Assembly (NCBI RefSeq): GCF_029962835.1
Contig: NC_080583.1
Coordinates: 2,961,001-3,025,000, forward strand
DNA from: Magnolia sinica
Lineage: Eukaryota > Streptophyta > Magnoliopsida > Magnoliales > Magnoliaceae
DNA length: 64,000 nucleotides
Reading direction: 5' to 3'
Shown: piece by piece, positions 36,922-48,728 of the stretch
How positions within the stretch are numbered: position 1 is the first letter of the stretch
How the letters are laid out: every line of letters starts with the position of its first letter
The notes under the pieces: generated by a model
The model's input: only the letters and a program-made list of their open reading frames with translations
Databases searched by the model: none
What the model was told of the DNA's origin: nothing
Position numbers and translations under genes: made by a program

Positions 36922-36942
36922 TTTCCACAGACGGTGCCAAAC
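36922..36942 (-). other. Primer-binding site of the Tat element
   Basis: Just inside the 5' LTR the minus strand reads TTTGGCACCGTCTGTGG, a tRNA-3'-end-like TGG start of the kind found in Tat elements. The primer tRNA was not identified. Confidence 0.6.
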
Positions 36943-37747
36943 TGTTGATGCAAAAATCTAATCCACCCTCTTTAGACCTTCGAGTACCTGCACAAGAAGA
37001 CGACAAACGAGACCCTGGCTAGAGCAGAGGACCCTCCGATGCTAAAGTTAGGCTACGAATCTGGGTCTTATAGTATTGAGGGGGTTTTGGAGAGAGTTTT
37101 TTGCATAGCTTTTATGTTGGAGATGTCCTCCTTTTATAGGAATGGGAGGTCCCGCCATGCAGGGATTTTCTTCCGAACATCTCGGAGATTTGATTTACTT
37201 GCAATTTGTTTACGAATGCTTCTCGATCCTGAGATTTTCAGGGTCAGAAATCATTTTACAAGATTTTCGGGATGGTGTTTATGCTTACACCGTCTCTTTC
37301 TTGCTCGGCTCGACCCTAACCAACTCTAGTGAGAGATGAGTCTCAGCTGGCTGCAAGGATAAGGCTTTTTACCTTCTGTCGGACGAAATAGAGTCGGTCA
37401 GTAACCGATATCCCTTCTCACTCCAATAGCTAACACTACAACCGATTTACTATGGGCCGGTTTTGTGATTGATCAGGTGACTTATAGCTTTAGGACCTTA
37501 ATTGGTATCATTTAGACGTTGCTGGCTCATTATCCGAGACAATTTTATGCATCTTATATATTTTGTCTATGGCTCTTGACTCTTTGAATCTCGGTTGGGA
37601 TTCATTTCCTACAATCCGAGATAAGTCTCTCCTTTAGGCTTCGTTTTGTCTCGGTCTGACCTATTGCCTTAGAATCTCGGGCAGTGTCAGCAGAGTTGGT
37701 TCATTCCATAACCGGGTCTCCGGACTTGTCATATTTTTTTCCCAACA
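36943..37747 (-). repeat. 5' LTR of the Tat element
   Basis: 805 bp, bounded by TGTTGATGC and CCCAACA, followed by AAATC. It aligns along its length with 27594-28395 and is the 5' LTR in the element's own orientation. Confidence 0.92.
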
Positions 37748-37965
37748 AAATCCATGAGAAGACATTTCTAAAATTAAAGGGTTATAATTTTATTTTATTT
37801 TTTAATCATTAATCAAAATTTAAATTTATTAAAAATTATTTTTATTTTTATCCTCATGGATTTGGGGAAGCTTTGTGAAGAGTCTAGAGAGCTATGTGGA
37901 TTTGGAGTAGATATTCCCGAAGCAGATGGTGATCAACCTCATCATGTCCCTCCCCAAAAATGCCA
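37748..37965 (+). repeat. Older LTR fragment, right part (host of the Tat element)
   Basis: This is the continuation of 27240-27593 past the Tat insertion. It ends with the GGTGATCAACCTCATCATG word that also ends the copy at 20400-21115. Confidence 0.6.
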
Positions 37966-39034
37966 CTTGAACCTAATTGACCAAACCCAAGATCAGGTTG
38001 AGTTGGGTTGTCATGTCCGATCAGGTTGAAAAATGCCAACCTGATTAGATCAATTTCAGGCTGAACGAATTAATGTTGGGTTAGGTCAGGCTGGAATAAT
38101 CACTTACTTGGGTCAAGTTGGATGGAATATAAGGGAATTTAGGTTGGGTTGGGTTGCTGGATTGGTCCTCTTAAGGTCAGGCTCTAATTGGGTTGACCCT
38201 CAACCCAACCCAACCCAACCAGCCCGACTCCACCCCCAGTCATGCTCCATTAATTGGATGAGTGATTTGAGCAGTCCATCTCAGTGTATGGTTGGAAAGT
38301 CACATTCATTTTCTAAATGGTGCTAAACTAATCCAGGAGTCATGTCAGTAACGACATGTCGTCTAATCCTAACCGTTAATATATATATATATATATAACC
38401 TGGTGGCTCGCTCAATTAAGAAGTTGAGGCTTGAAGTTGAGGCTAGGTGTCTGGTTAGGGTAGGCTCACAATCATCAAGAGGGCGACACTTTTGAGCCCT
38501 ACAATTTAGGGTCATGTTCTAATGATCCAACGGTTTGTTTGATAGGACTTATCATGGATGAACGATTTTTAGAGCCAATGCAAGAGCCAGGGATGGAGTT
38601 AGGCCGGTCTAGGTCTAACCCTAGCCAATGTACGATCTTTCACCAGCCCTGCCTTTGGGAAATTGCACCATGGGTGGCAATGAGTTGGGTCAGCTTGCAG
38701 GTCAAGTGGGCTGCTGGCTTCTACTAGGAGCGTTTGAGTTAAGCTAAATAGGTAGTGGGTTGAGCTCAGGATATAAGTATGGCTTTTTTAGTAAATGGGC
38801 GGGGGTTGGTTTGGACCCTACTAACTAACCCACAATATAGCTTATCCATGGGCTGGGCCAGATGACCTCATGAGGTCCATCTCAAAACCTGAAGTGAACT
38901 AATTCATGACAAGTATCAATGGCTCTACATGAGGCATATGTAGAGACACATTCACAGATGTACACATGCAATCTGCATTCACAAAGGGCCCCTTTGGATA
39001 CCATCCAATAAGTTAAAACGTTTTAAACTCATGT
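37966..39034. other. Gene-free region with TTGGGTTGGG-type words
   Basis: 37980-38230 is rich in GGGTTGGGTTG and its complement CCCAACCCAACC, like a worn element of the kind also glimpsed at 20300-20350. A short (AT)n lies at 38379-38396. No gene is recognised. Confidence 0.4.
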
Positions 39035-40280
39035 AAGGGCCATTTGGATGACACCCAGTAAATAATTTTTTTAACTTAAGTTAATAGGCACTGTTGTAAA
39101 AGTAACTTATGCGGTGAAAGTTACTTATCTTGACATTTTTTTTTTTACTTTTCAGCTTTAAACTTCTCTCTCTCTCTCTCTCTTATGCGGTGAAAGTTAC
39201 TTATCTTGACTTTTTTTTTATACTTTTCAGCTTTAAACTTCTCTCTCTCTCTCATGGATGGTCTATCTCAAAGGAGGCCCCACATGATCCGTGGTCCACA
39301 TCAAAGGTGGGGCCCACATGATGGATGATCAACATCAAAGGTGGGCTCCACATTATAGATGACCCACATCAAGGTAAGCCTACATAATAGATTGTCCACA
39401 TCAACGGTAGGACCCTAATGATGCATGACCTACATCCGAAGTGGGCTTCACATGATGGACGACCCACATTGAAGGTGGGGCCCACACAATAGACAGTACA
39501 TATTAAATGTGGGCTCCACATGAGGGGCAGTGGATATGGAAGGTGGCCCCACATAACGAACAATAACATTAAAAGTGGGCCCCACATGATGGATAGCCCA
39601 CATCAAGGTGGGCCTCACATAATGGACAATCCATGTGAAAGGTCGGCCTTATGATCAATGTCCCACATCCAAGGCAGGCCCTGCATGATCAACGACCCAT
39701 ATCTAAGGTGTGGCCTGCATGGTAGACGGTCTACATCAAAGGTGGGCTCCACATAATGGGTGATGGATATTAAAGCCGGGCCTATATGTTCGATGACCCC
39801 TTACATGAGGACAGTTCACATAGAAGGTCAGCCCTTTAATGATGAAAGAACCACATCCAAGGCAAGCTTCCCTTGATGGATGACCTATTTTGAAGTTCGG
39901 CCCTATTATGGACAATCCACGTTAAAGGCGGGCTCGAACAATGAACAGCCCACATCCAAGGTGAGCTTCGCATGATGGATAGTCCACATCGAATGTTGGT
40001 CTTGTAAAGTAGATGGCCCACACTGAAGGCATGCCCCAGTTGGATGGTTCACATTGCAGAGCGGACTAAGTTAGGCCGAACATAATACACGGTTCATGTC
40101 AAAGGTTAGGCTCACATGATTGGCAATGGAATTGATGCTGGAAATCAAACATATTTTTCTACTTTTTAGTTGATAAGTATATTATTTAGAAAATATACTT
40201 ATTTACTTAATAAAAATCAAAATAAGTTATTTAATGTATAAGTTGCTTATACAAAATAACTAGCAATTCAAACATCTCCT
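39035..40280. mobile_element. Nonautonomous element carrying a minisatellite
   Basis: The left end (AAGGGCCATTTGGATGACACC) and right end (the complement of GGAGATGTTTGAATTGC) are loosely inverted, with subterminal AAGTAACTTAT/ATAAGTTGCTTAT words. A 75-bp segment with TTATGCGGTGAAAGTTACTT is duplicated at about 39108-39250. Most of the interior is the tandem repeat described separately. The ends are approximate. Confidence 0.45.
39255..40130. repeat. Degenerate minisatellite, ~36-bp unit, over 20 copies
   Basis: The phrase CCACATCAAAGGTGGGCTCCACATGATGGATGA is repeated head to tail with substitutions and small length changes, about every 36 bases. The best-kept copies are at 39290-39360 and 39560-39640. 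Confidence 0.85.
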
Positions 40281-41839
40281 ATATAAGTTACTTTATTAAC
40301 TGAAGTATATTTGTGATGAGTTGGTCTAGTCCGACCTATTACAATTAAATCGACCCGGTAGAGTGGGGTTGGGCTTGGGTCCGGTGATTTTTAAGTAGCT
40401 TGGGTCGGCCACATGGTAATGAGTTATGGTCCGATTCGAGCCAAAACTGTTAGCTTGCTTACTAAATCACTGGTACTTGGGCTGACCTCGACCTAGCCCG
40501 AACTCGATCTATTGTCCCCTGAATAATTTGCACCTGCGAACTGCACACGTGTGGTTATTCCCACGTGTGAGTGACATGACGCATTTTTGGCATTTTTCCC
40601 TGAAAAATTTGATAGGAGCCGCTGGTTCCTTTTGTGGGTTCATGGGCAGGTGGCCTTCTTTAAAAGATGCACTTTTATTCCTGCTTTCTTATCTGTTTGA
40701 GTGGGCATTTATGTCCCTGTTAGTTCAGTGTTAGAAAGCTGCACCTACCTCTTTTAAATACAAGCTGTTGAAAAAAGTGGACCCATGGTCAGTGGTCCAT
40801 ACTACTGTTTTCTTTAGCTGATCTCTCTCACATATTGAAATATCTGACCACTATTTTTATTTTATTTTTTAAATACACCTACCTCTTTTAAATGCAAGCT
40901 GGGATTTATTTATTTATTTATTTTATTTTTACCCCACTTGACTGTGGACAGCTGGCGTATCTCTTCATGGCTGTCAATTTGCAGTCACAGATTGAAAGGT
41001 AAGGATTGTCCCATTAAGGAGATTTCCAGGGCATGGTCCATCCACAACCACCCAATAGATACCAATGGTTTGGATCTTTGAACAGTGGACCTCATTTGTA
41101 GAGACTGGACCTGAGTATGTTGTGCATATGAGAACGGGACAATCTTCCAAAAATTGCAAGTGCCAAGTCGAATTTTCTGATATGCTGGCTGTCTCTTTCC
41201 TTCAACAAGTCTAACAAACCACCGGATATGATGAAAGCTACCTTCTGTAATCAACGGCTCGGATCAGATATCACGATAAGCGCTTGGACGGTTATACTAT
41301 ACATTGAAAAAAAAATGAGACATGCTTGGACGGTTAAATAAATGACGACAGCTGTTTCGTTTCCGTCTTTCTTTGATTTTGTCGTTTTTATGTGATTGCA
41401 TGGACGGCTGAGCTTGCTCACTCATCCACCGCCTAGACGGTATAGTTTTACACGATCCAGACCGTTTAAATCTCTCGCCCACTTGTGGATGGAGCATAAG
41501 TCGAATATCACATTGAACGGATGATATAAACATCCATATGATAGCCACAAAATGGATGGCTAGGATTGGGAGACAGATTTGATTCCCAACCTATCGTCCA
41601 TTCAGAATCTGCATCATAATTTGGATGGTCTGGATGGCGCGTAAAAGATGAGTCACCAACCTATTTAAAGAAATATAGCGGTGAACTTCCATGGAAGGGA
41701 GGGTCATTTTCGTCATTTTAATTTTTGGGATCCAACGTTTACAGCCTAAACTGTACTAGTATACAACAAAAAGTGTGGAAAAGGTTGGATCTATCAAAAA
41801 AAAGGGTTTGAACCGGTCAGAGGGCCGCACGGGATTCTA
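40281..41839. other. Intergenic, no gene recognised
   Basis: Two copies of CACCTACCTCTTTTAAAT-CAAGCTG occur near 40743 and 40876. Otherwise nothing is recognised and no open frame is convincing. Confidence 0.4.
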
Positions 41840-42425
41840 CAGGGATTCTCTGGACGCGGATTGGGTCGTGTTGCCAACACCTCCTCCAGTGGTGATGTGG
41901 TTATGTGTTGGGCCCTGTGGGGCCCACCTTGATGTATGTATTTTATATCCACGCCGTCCATCCTTTTTGCCAGATCATTTTAGGTTACGAACCCAAGAAT
42001 GAAGCAGATCTGAGGTTCAAGTGCACCACACCACAAGAAAAAATAGGGATAATGAAACCCACCGTTGAAACCTTCCCAGGGCCACCATAATGTTTGTTTG
42101 CCATCCAACCTGTTGGTTAGGTTAGAAAGACCTTGATGAATGGTCTGCGTCCAATCACCACTGTTTCCATCCATCCAAAACTTTCGTGGCCTCCAAGAAG
42201 TTTTTAATAGTCGGCGTTCAATCAACACTTTTTCCTATGGTGGGGTCCACTTGAGAATTTTATTTTCTTCATTTTTCGGTTGACATACTAAAGTGAACTG
42301 GAAAACCGATGGACGGTGTGGATATAAAACAAATACATTACAGTAGACCCCACAGCGCTCAACACATCACCACACCATGGATGGGGGTATTGTCATCACC
42401 ACCTTATCCGCGTCCGGATTCTTTC
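41840..42425. mobile_element. Foldback element
   Basis: The left arm (GTGGTGATGTGGTTATGTG, then GTGGGGCCCACCTTGATG) is inverted at the right (CACATCACCACAC, preceded by GACCCCACAGCGC). An outer match, GGACGCGGATTGG against CCGCGTCC, suggests the arms reach 41840 and 42425. The core words are those of the psbO-intron element. Confidence 0.65.
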
Positions 42426-42870
42426 GTTTCGCCTGCAAATTTAAGAAATCGACTAAAATATCCTAATATAAAATGAAGTTACACGTGTGAAATTTGACCA
42501 TATCTTGTGGCTTTGCCATGTATCACCACGTGGCTGAATGACAAGAGAAGTATAAATTATTCAAATTATACTGTCCAAAATTATAGATCCGATTCTAATG
42601 GCCCTATTTTAATAGATCCCATCCTAATAAACTGTCCAAAGATGTATTGAAAAAAAAAAAAAAAAAAAATTACCTGATCTTTTTTGTTTTTTTTTTAGAA
42701 GGAAAAGGGGCTTCCATTTCATAAAAACAGGATTTACAGAAGGTGATTCGCATCACCCAAGATTCGGGCTTTCCCTGACAAAAAAAGGAAAGGAAAGTCT
42801 ATCATAAGAAACAAAAAAGAAGAAACAAAGGCGGGGCCGGCTTGACCCCAAAAAGAAGGGGAAAAGAAGG

Positions 42871-43421
42871 CTAGATCCCCCTTCTAACTGTGCCTAAACT
42901 CATCCTGTCGAGGAAGAGGAGGCCCCTGGGGATCGGCGGGAGATCAGCATGGCCCAAGAATAGAGCTGACCTTTGGTTTTCGCTCCCCATACGGGCCAAA
43001 GCATACGCCGGCCCATTCCTTTCTCTAAGGATATGAACAAATTGAATGTTACTTGTTATGTTGAGGTTCTTGATTCTATCGATCCAACACTTCCATTTCC
43101 AACCCGGAACGGATCGACCAGAAAGGAAATTCACTACTAGAAGAGAGTCAGATCCACTAAAATGTTGGAGTATCCCAGTTGGAGACAATGTTGAAGACCA
43201 TCATGAATGACCCGCAGCTCCGCTCTTGTGTTGGAGGCGACACCATAGCCAGCATAAAAACTGAAGTAGAACTCCCCTTTCTCCCCTCTGCAAACTCCCC
43301 CTCCCCTTGCTGCGCTTGGGTTACCTCTGGAAGAACCATCTACGTTCAATTTAAACCAGCTCGGCGGGGTTTTCCTCCAAATCACCACCTAGGACGAACT
43401 TCTTGGCTGAGGAAGTGCTGA
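42871..43421 (-). pseudogene. LINE RNase H domain, broken
   Basis: 43137-43388 has FKLNVDGSSRGNPSAARGGGV (first catalytic Asp) and NTRAELRVIHDGLQHCLQLG (catalytic Glu). 42871-43188 has the later part, with NIQFVHILRERNGPAYALARMG. The two lie in different frames. Such RNase H tails are common in plant L1 elements. Confidence 0.85.
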
Positions 43422-43540
43422 AATACCGATGGCTGCTAGAGCCTTGCTAGACGAGCCTAGCCGAGAACGTGGAATGCCCCATCTGTTGATGAAGAAACGA
43501 ACCCAGCCACTGATGCGGGAGATGAGCACACCCACCTTCA

Positions 43541-44320
43541 TCAACACCCCTTTGTAGCGCGCCGCATTCCTACTCTTCCAAAGCTCCCAAAGAATAACAC
43601 AAGGCAAAATCTTCTTGAAAGGTGTCGATGGCCCATTCGATGAGCGGGATCTCCACCAGTGGGCAACCAGCCTTCCACTGAGGGGAAATGGGCCATCTGA
43701 ATGTTGAAAATGATGGAGAAATGGGACCAGACATCTCTCGTGTGCTTACTCTGTAAGAAAAGGTAGATGGAAGTCTCAACCGCAGGTCTTAGCCTCTGAC
43801 AAGGATCGTTAATGCAACAGCAGCAGCGGGACGCGAGATGGATGCCACGAGATTGAACACTCACATCAACTGGAAGGGCACCCTTGAGAATCCTCCAAAT
43901 TAATAGAGAAATCTTTAGAGGGATTTTGACGTTCTAGATTTTATCTCCCCAGGTTGTGTCGGGCCTGCGCGTCCTGCTGATATCCCAGGCCGATGCAATT
44001 GTGAAGGTACCTGAAGGGTTTCGCGGCCAGATAGGTAAGTCAGGGCCTTCAGATAAACAATGTCCCCCTTGGAAGATGGAGGCAAGGTCCTGTTGGGACA
44101 GAACGGTCAGAACCGCTGAAGGCGGAAGCGGGCCGGATTTGTCGAGGAAATCTTTGATTTGAAGGTTCCGTAGAGACGGTCTGATGGAGCAAATCGCCCT
44201 ACTTTCCAAAGAACCCAAACCGGTCCAATTCACTCGCCATAAGCTCCGATTTCCTTCTCCGATTTGCCATTGAATGTGAGAATCTAGAACCGAAAAGAGG
44301 GCTCGAATTCTCTTCCACAA
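43541..44320 (-). pseudogene. LINE C-terminal linker, zf-RVT-like
   Basis: The segment at 43934-44320 reads LPIWPRNPSGTFTIASAWDISR, like the W-x-x-x-x-x-G-x-F-S/T-V-x-S-A motif preceding the zf-RVT region of plant LINEs. Downstream frames are disrupted. Confidence 0.65.
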
Positions 44321-44466
44321 TGGAGAAAAAGAGGAAGAGGATTGGAGGTGGCCCTCTCCCTGGAGGTCTTGGGAATATCTGGACTGAATAAACGTGCATC
44401 ACATCCCTTGTTAAGTACTAAAACTTCACAGTCCAAGCCATTTTCAAGCGGAACGCAGCCATGACG

Positions 44467-45626
44467 TTAAACAAGGTCCTGATGCCCATCCCCCCTTCCA
44501 GCTTTGGAGCAGTAATTTGCTTCCAACTCCTCCAATGCAGCTTTTTCCTGCCATCCGCCTAGCCCCAAAGAAAGTCTGCAAAGTGTTTTTCCAAAATCTT
44601 CAATACCATTAAGGAAAAGTAATGTGTCATCTGCAAAGAGGAGATGAGACACCACTACATTTCGACGGCGGCCTTTGAAAGGGAGGTAAGAACTAGAACC
44701 CACCAGCTTATTGAAGCCTCGGCTGAGCACCTCAGAGGCTAAAATGAATAAGCTAGGGGAGAGCGGGTCCCCCTGGCGGAGACCCCGAGTGGACTTAAAG
44801 AAGCCTCCTGATTCACCGTTAATTAGAATCGAGAACCAACAGTTGCTCTAATAGCGTTCCACGAGTGTAAACCAGGTAGTGGAGAAACCAAAGCACCCGA
44901 GCACCCTTTTGAGGAATAGTCAATCCACTCTGTCATAAGCTTTCTCCATGTCCAGTTTCACCACGATGTTCACGCATTTGACTTTTCTATTCAACTCTCT
45001 AAGAAGCTCTTGGGAGAGGACTATGCTTTCAGAGATGGAGCGGCCCTGGATGAAAGCACCTTACTCCAGAGAGATCAGCTTGGGCAGCAACTTACTCAAT
45101 TTGTTGGCAATGATTTTCGCAAAAATCTTATAAACCATGTTGCAAAGACTATGAAAAACGATTTGGCACTGCCTTCTTAAGAATGAGGGCAATTAGGGTA
45201 GAAGTGAAAGCCTTAAGCATAGAGCCTCCTTCGAACAGAAAGGTTGCTGCTTTGAATAAATCCTGCCCCACAATTTCCCAACACCCAGTAAAGAAAGCGC
45301 CGAAAAATCCGTTCGGGCCCGCTGCCTCATCTCTTGGGATAATGTTAATCGCCTGCTGCACTTCCTGGATTGTAGGGTCGGCCATGAGCTGAGCGTTGTC
45401 CTCTGCCAACACTAAGGGAGGGGATGGAAGAGAGGAGATCATCCCCCTGATCTACCTCACCTGCGGAGAAACGACGATGAAAATGTCTGGCTGCCTCATG
45501 TTTGAGTTCCCCTTGCGAGTCGACAGTCCGACCAGAATCCAGTCTGATGGAGGTGATAATAGCTCTCCTAGCCAGCTCAAACGCTGACGCATGGAAGAAG
45601 GCAGTGTTCATGTTGCCTTTCTCCAA
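44467..45626 (-). pseudogene. LINE reverse transcriptase domain, broken
   Basis: Recognisable blocks are AAGPNGFFGAFFTGCWEIV, LIALILKK and the catalytic SHLLFADDTLLFLNG, in order on the minus strand. The frame changes several times between them, and the stretch between the two blocks has stops. The sequence is typical of non-LTR plant elements. Confidence 0.85.
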
Positions 45627-46110
45627 CCAGTTGTTCCTAGCTTTCTGTTTCTAGAAAGTTTCCTCCATAAGCTCCAAGTGGGAGAGGGAGGCTCTTGCTT
45701 CCAAAAGCTGCGGGATTAAGATCTGTAACTGGCCCCTTCTCTTGCTAAAGAATGTCTTCCAAGGCTGTTAGCCCTTCTTCGGCATGTTTAACTGCTGGAA
45801 AGATGTTCCCAAATTCCTCTCTGTTCTAGCACTTCAACCGCGTTTTAACAGCCTTGAGTTTGATAAGGATGTTGATCATGGGGTGGGGGTTTTCAGCTGA
45901 TGACCAGGCTGCCTTCACCAAAGGGAGGAAAGCATCGTGGAGGAGCTACATCTGCTGGAAGCAGAAAGGTTTTGGGCTAGAAAACTGCTGACTAGGGAAT
46001 ACAAGTAACAATGGGGCATGGTCAGAGTTATGGTGAGGGAGATGGCATACCTGAAAGGAGGGGAATGAGCTGCTCCAAGCCGCATTGCATAGCACCCGAT
46101 CAAGCCTTGC

Positions 46111-46604
46111 CTAAACCCGAGCCGAGCCAACCTGGTTATTGGACCAAGTAAACCTACTGCCCAGAAAACCAGCATCCAGGAGACCCGCATTGTTAATGGC
46201 GTCCACAAAATCTCTGGAGCTTCCACTGTCGAACCTCCTTCTGCTACGCCTCTTTGAAGCATCAATGACAGCGTTGAAGTCGCCACCTAAGGCCCAAGGG
46301 CCTTGCACAGATCTGGACAACACTGCAACATCCTCCCAAAGAGTTCTTCTTTGGATTCTCGAACATCTCACATAGACCGCAGACAATGTGATCAGGTTGT
46401 TGGATTGCTGAAGGCTCAATGTCAAGGAGATCATTTGATTTGTCGAGGAAACCCTGGAAACAGAGAGGACTGAAATTTGGAAAATATCCATATCTTACCC
46501 CCAACCTCCACATTGGAGTAGGAATAATGGAAACCAAGGTGGAGGCCGATCTCAATTCGCTGGGAATCCCTGATCATGGGTTCAAGGATAGCCACAATCC
46601 CTGA
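46111..46604 (-). pseudogene. LINE endonuclease domain, truncated
   Basis: It contains WALGGDFNAVIDASKRR and FLGSRFTWSNNQ, which match the C-terminal motifs of apurinic/apyrimidinic-type endonucleases. Residues upstream are out of frame and the N-terminal third is absent. It stands at the 5' end of the LINE copy. Confidence 0.8.
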
Positions 46605-46628
46605 TCATGGGTTCAAGGATTACCTGAT

Positions 46629-47642
46629 AATGTGATTATCTGATTGGTGCATATTAATTAGATGGTTAAAAATGAAAACATCAATGGGCCCATGGGATTG
46701 GTGCACAGTGATTAGCCCGTTTATTTTGAGTTAATGCATCAACGCATACAATTTCTTAGTGGCTGCATATCAAACATAAGGCGCTGCGAGAGTACCAAAT
46801 ACCCCTTATTAACGCGCCTCCATGGGGTTAGGAGTGATGAACGAAATTGCCCAAATTTCCTTTGCAAATTACTTCAGTGCCCATTATAGATGGACCATGA
46901 ACACCAAATGTTTCGAATGGGAAGATCTTGGCCGTTGAATTTTGGTCCTTCCTTCATTGAGCAAATTTTTTTGGGGATGCTACATCTATGATAGGGCCAT
47001 TATATCAATGGCTTGGATAAATCAACCACAGCTCCTACATGTACAAACTTGGTACACAAAAAGTTCATGTTGGTTTCAAACGGGGACTCAGTGTCTTATA
47101 TCTTTTGTGGATTTTTTTCACGAGATTTATCAAAAATTAGGATTTCTCAATAATGCATATGTGAATTAAAATTCAAGTGCTTTCTGGACAATGAAACCAC
47201 AATAATGCTCCCTATATACATATTTTTTTAGAAAAGTAATAAAGTAGAAAATTATGTGCCCCACGTGATATTTATATGATATACAATCCATTTAATGGAT
47301 GCAATCCATCGTGATATTTAGAAGAACTAAAAATTTATTCTATGTAAATATAAATATAAGGTGAACCATACTTTTAGAAATAATATACTCCACTTAAAAA
47401 ACATCGAAATGCATGCACAACTATATGATGATATGATCACAAAGATTTTTGGTTTATGTTATTATCATCGTTGGGTGCATGTTTTTCATAGGTGAGATGA
47501 AATATACATGTCACATGGGCTCAAAAAGTTATCTAACTTTATTACTTTCTTAAAGAAAAACAATATAAGAGGGTACTTTGGGTGCAACTTCATGGCTTAG
47601 TTATGGAGAGACTTCATTTCAACAAGGAGACTAGGGATCGAC
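46629..47642. other. Intergenic, no gene recognised
   Basis: AT-rich, with no protein or bounded repeat recognised. The bases next to the LINE (42600-42668 and 46629-46700) may belong to one older, split repeat. Confidence 0.4.
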
Positions 47643-47890
47643 TAGAGCTGTATGTGAGTTGAATTATGTTGAGCTTGGCCCAATTCAGCTCGGCCAATAA
47701 GCTATCCCAACTTGATCTTGGCTTGACTTACTCCTCAAGCCTAATTGGCCAACTTCGCTCAGCTCGATCAGCAGCTCTAGCCAACTTGATTTGAATTAGA
47801 GCTGAGCTTGAGCTTGAGCTTTTGAGCCGAGCTTGAGTTCCAGCCTACGAGCTAAGTTAAAGTTTAGGTTTTAGGGTTTTATATATATAT

Positions 47891-48404
47891 AGTTCTATGC
47901 GGTCAAGCTCATGGGAACTTCCCATGAGCTCTAGTTGTATGGGCCCCACCATGATGTGTGTTGAAACATCAACACCGTGCATTTGATGGGTCCCCTTTAA
48001 ATTATGGGATATCCCAAAAATCAGTTGTACACGGAACTCAGGTGCACAATACCATCTAAAATCATATGAAGACATGCTAAAACATATAAAAGCACTTGGT
48101 GGGGGCCACTTGAAACTTGGTCTGACCCCTCATCCAAGTGGGACACACATAATGGATGGGCTAGATTTGTGAACGACATCTCGGCGGGCCCAAAAAAATG
48201 ATTATGAATGTTTTAACAGGAGGATAACCCCTCTCAACTTTTGTACGTGGTGTGGCCCACAAAGGTCATGGATTGACTTGATTTTAAGCCCAAGTCCCAC
48301 TATGGAATGGTGCATCTGATTGATGGGGTAGATGTTCGACATGCATCATGGTGGGGCCCACACAACCTCATGGGAAGTTCTCGTGAGCTTGACCGCATAG
48401 AGCT
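47891..48404. mobile_element. TIR element nested in the hAT-like element
   Basis: The left end AGTTCTATGCGGTCAAGCTC is the inverse of the right end GAGCTTGACCGCATAGAGCT, and the match runs on through CATGGGAACTTCCCATGAG and GGGCCCCACCATGATG. It lies between AT-rich stretches, so its target duplication cannot be read. Confidence 0.75.
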
Positions 48405-48409
48405 ATTTC

Positions 48410-48412
<3 letters not shown>

Positions 48413-48477
<65 letters not shown>
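48413..48477. repeat. (AT)n microsatellite
   Basis: About 32 AT units directly after the nested TIR element. Confidence 0.95.
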
Positions 48478-48480
<3 letters not shown>

Positions 48481-48728
48481 AATATATAAATATTTATAAA
48501 ATATTTATATTAAGTGAACCCTATCCAAGTGGAATCAATTCGAACCGAGTTGAGTTTGGATGAAGTTCCAAGTCGAGCTCAGACTCCACTCGAATAATTT
48601 TTCAAGCTAAAAAAATCAGCTCAACTTGGCTCAAACCCAATTTCGAGCCGAGTTGAGTCGAGCTTTTCTAAGTTGAGTTGAGTGAGTTAATCAACCTAAC
48701 TTGATTTGTGTACAGCTCTAGGATCGAC

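Larger units (their letters stand above)
27594..37747 (-). mobile_element. Ty3/gypsy Tat-lineage LTR retrotransposon (fossil, broken)
   Basis: This is a 10.15-kb element, read on the minus strand, with two LTRs (TGTT...AACA) and a perfect 5-bp target duplication AAATC at 27589-27593 and 37748-37752. In minus-strand order it has gag, protease, reverse transcriptase with the YIDDM box, two RNase H regions, integrase and then an extra gene on the opposite strand. This layout, with an antisense additional gene before the 3' LTR, is known from the Tat lineage. Its coding regions are interrupted at eight or more places, so it is dead. Over the first roughly 490 bases compared by eye, the LTRs differ at about a tenth of positions. 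That suggests insertion several million years ago or more, depending on the host's rate. Confidence 0.92.
42680..46618 (-). mobile_element. L1-type LINE, 5'-truncated and inactive
   Basis: On the minus strand the order is AP endonuclease, reverse transcriptase, a zinc-binding linker and a C-terminal RNase H, as in plant L1 elements. The element ends in an A-rich tail, seen as T-runs at 42680-42698 on the plus strand. ATTACCTGAT is directly repeated at 42669-42678 and 46619-46628, the expected target duplication. The first open reading frame and the start of the endonuclease are missing, so insertion was 5'-truncated. The coding region is broken by many stops and shifts. Confidence 0.9.
47643..48720. 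mobile_element. hAT-like nonautonomous element with nested insertion
   Basis: It starts TAGAGCTGTATGTG and ends TGTGTACAGCTCTA. The 8-bp word GGATCGAC flanks it directly at 47635-47642 and 48721-48728. The TTGAGCTTGG/CGAGCCGAG words are those of the family. A second TIR element and an AT microsatellite lie inside it. Confidence 0.85.

Noticed and set aside
39255-40130. Regular short repeats, considered as a CRISPR array
   Set aside because: The units are diverged, have no unique spacers of fixed length, and the window is clearly plant nuclear DNA.
42650-42669. A-run as the poly(A) tail of the LINE
   Set aside because: The LINE is on the minus strand, so its tail must appear as T-runs on this strand, and these are found at 42680-42698. 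The A-run lies outside the target duplication.
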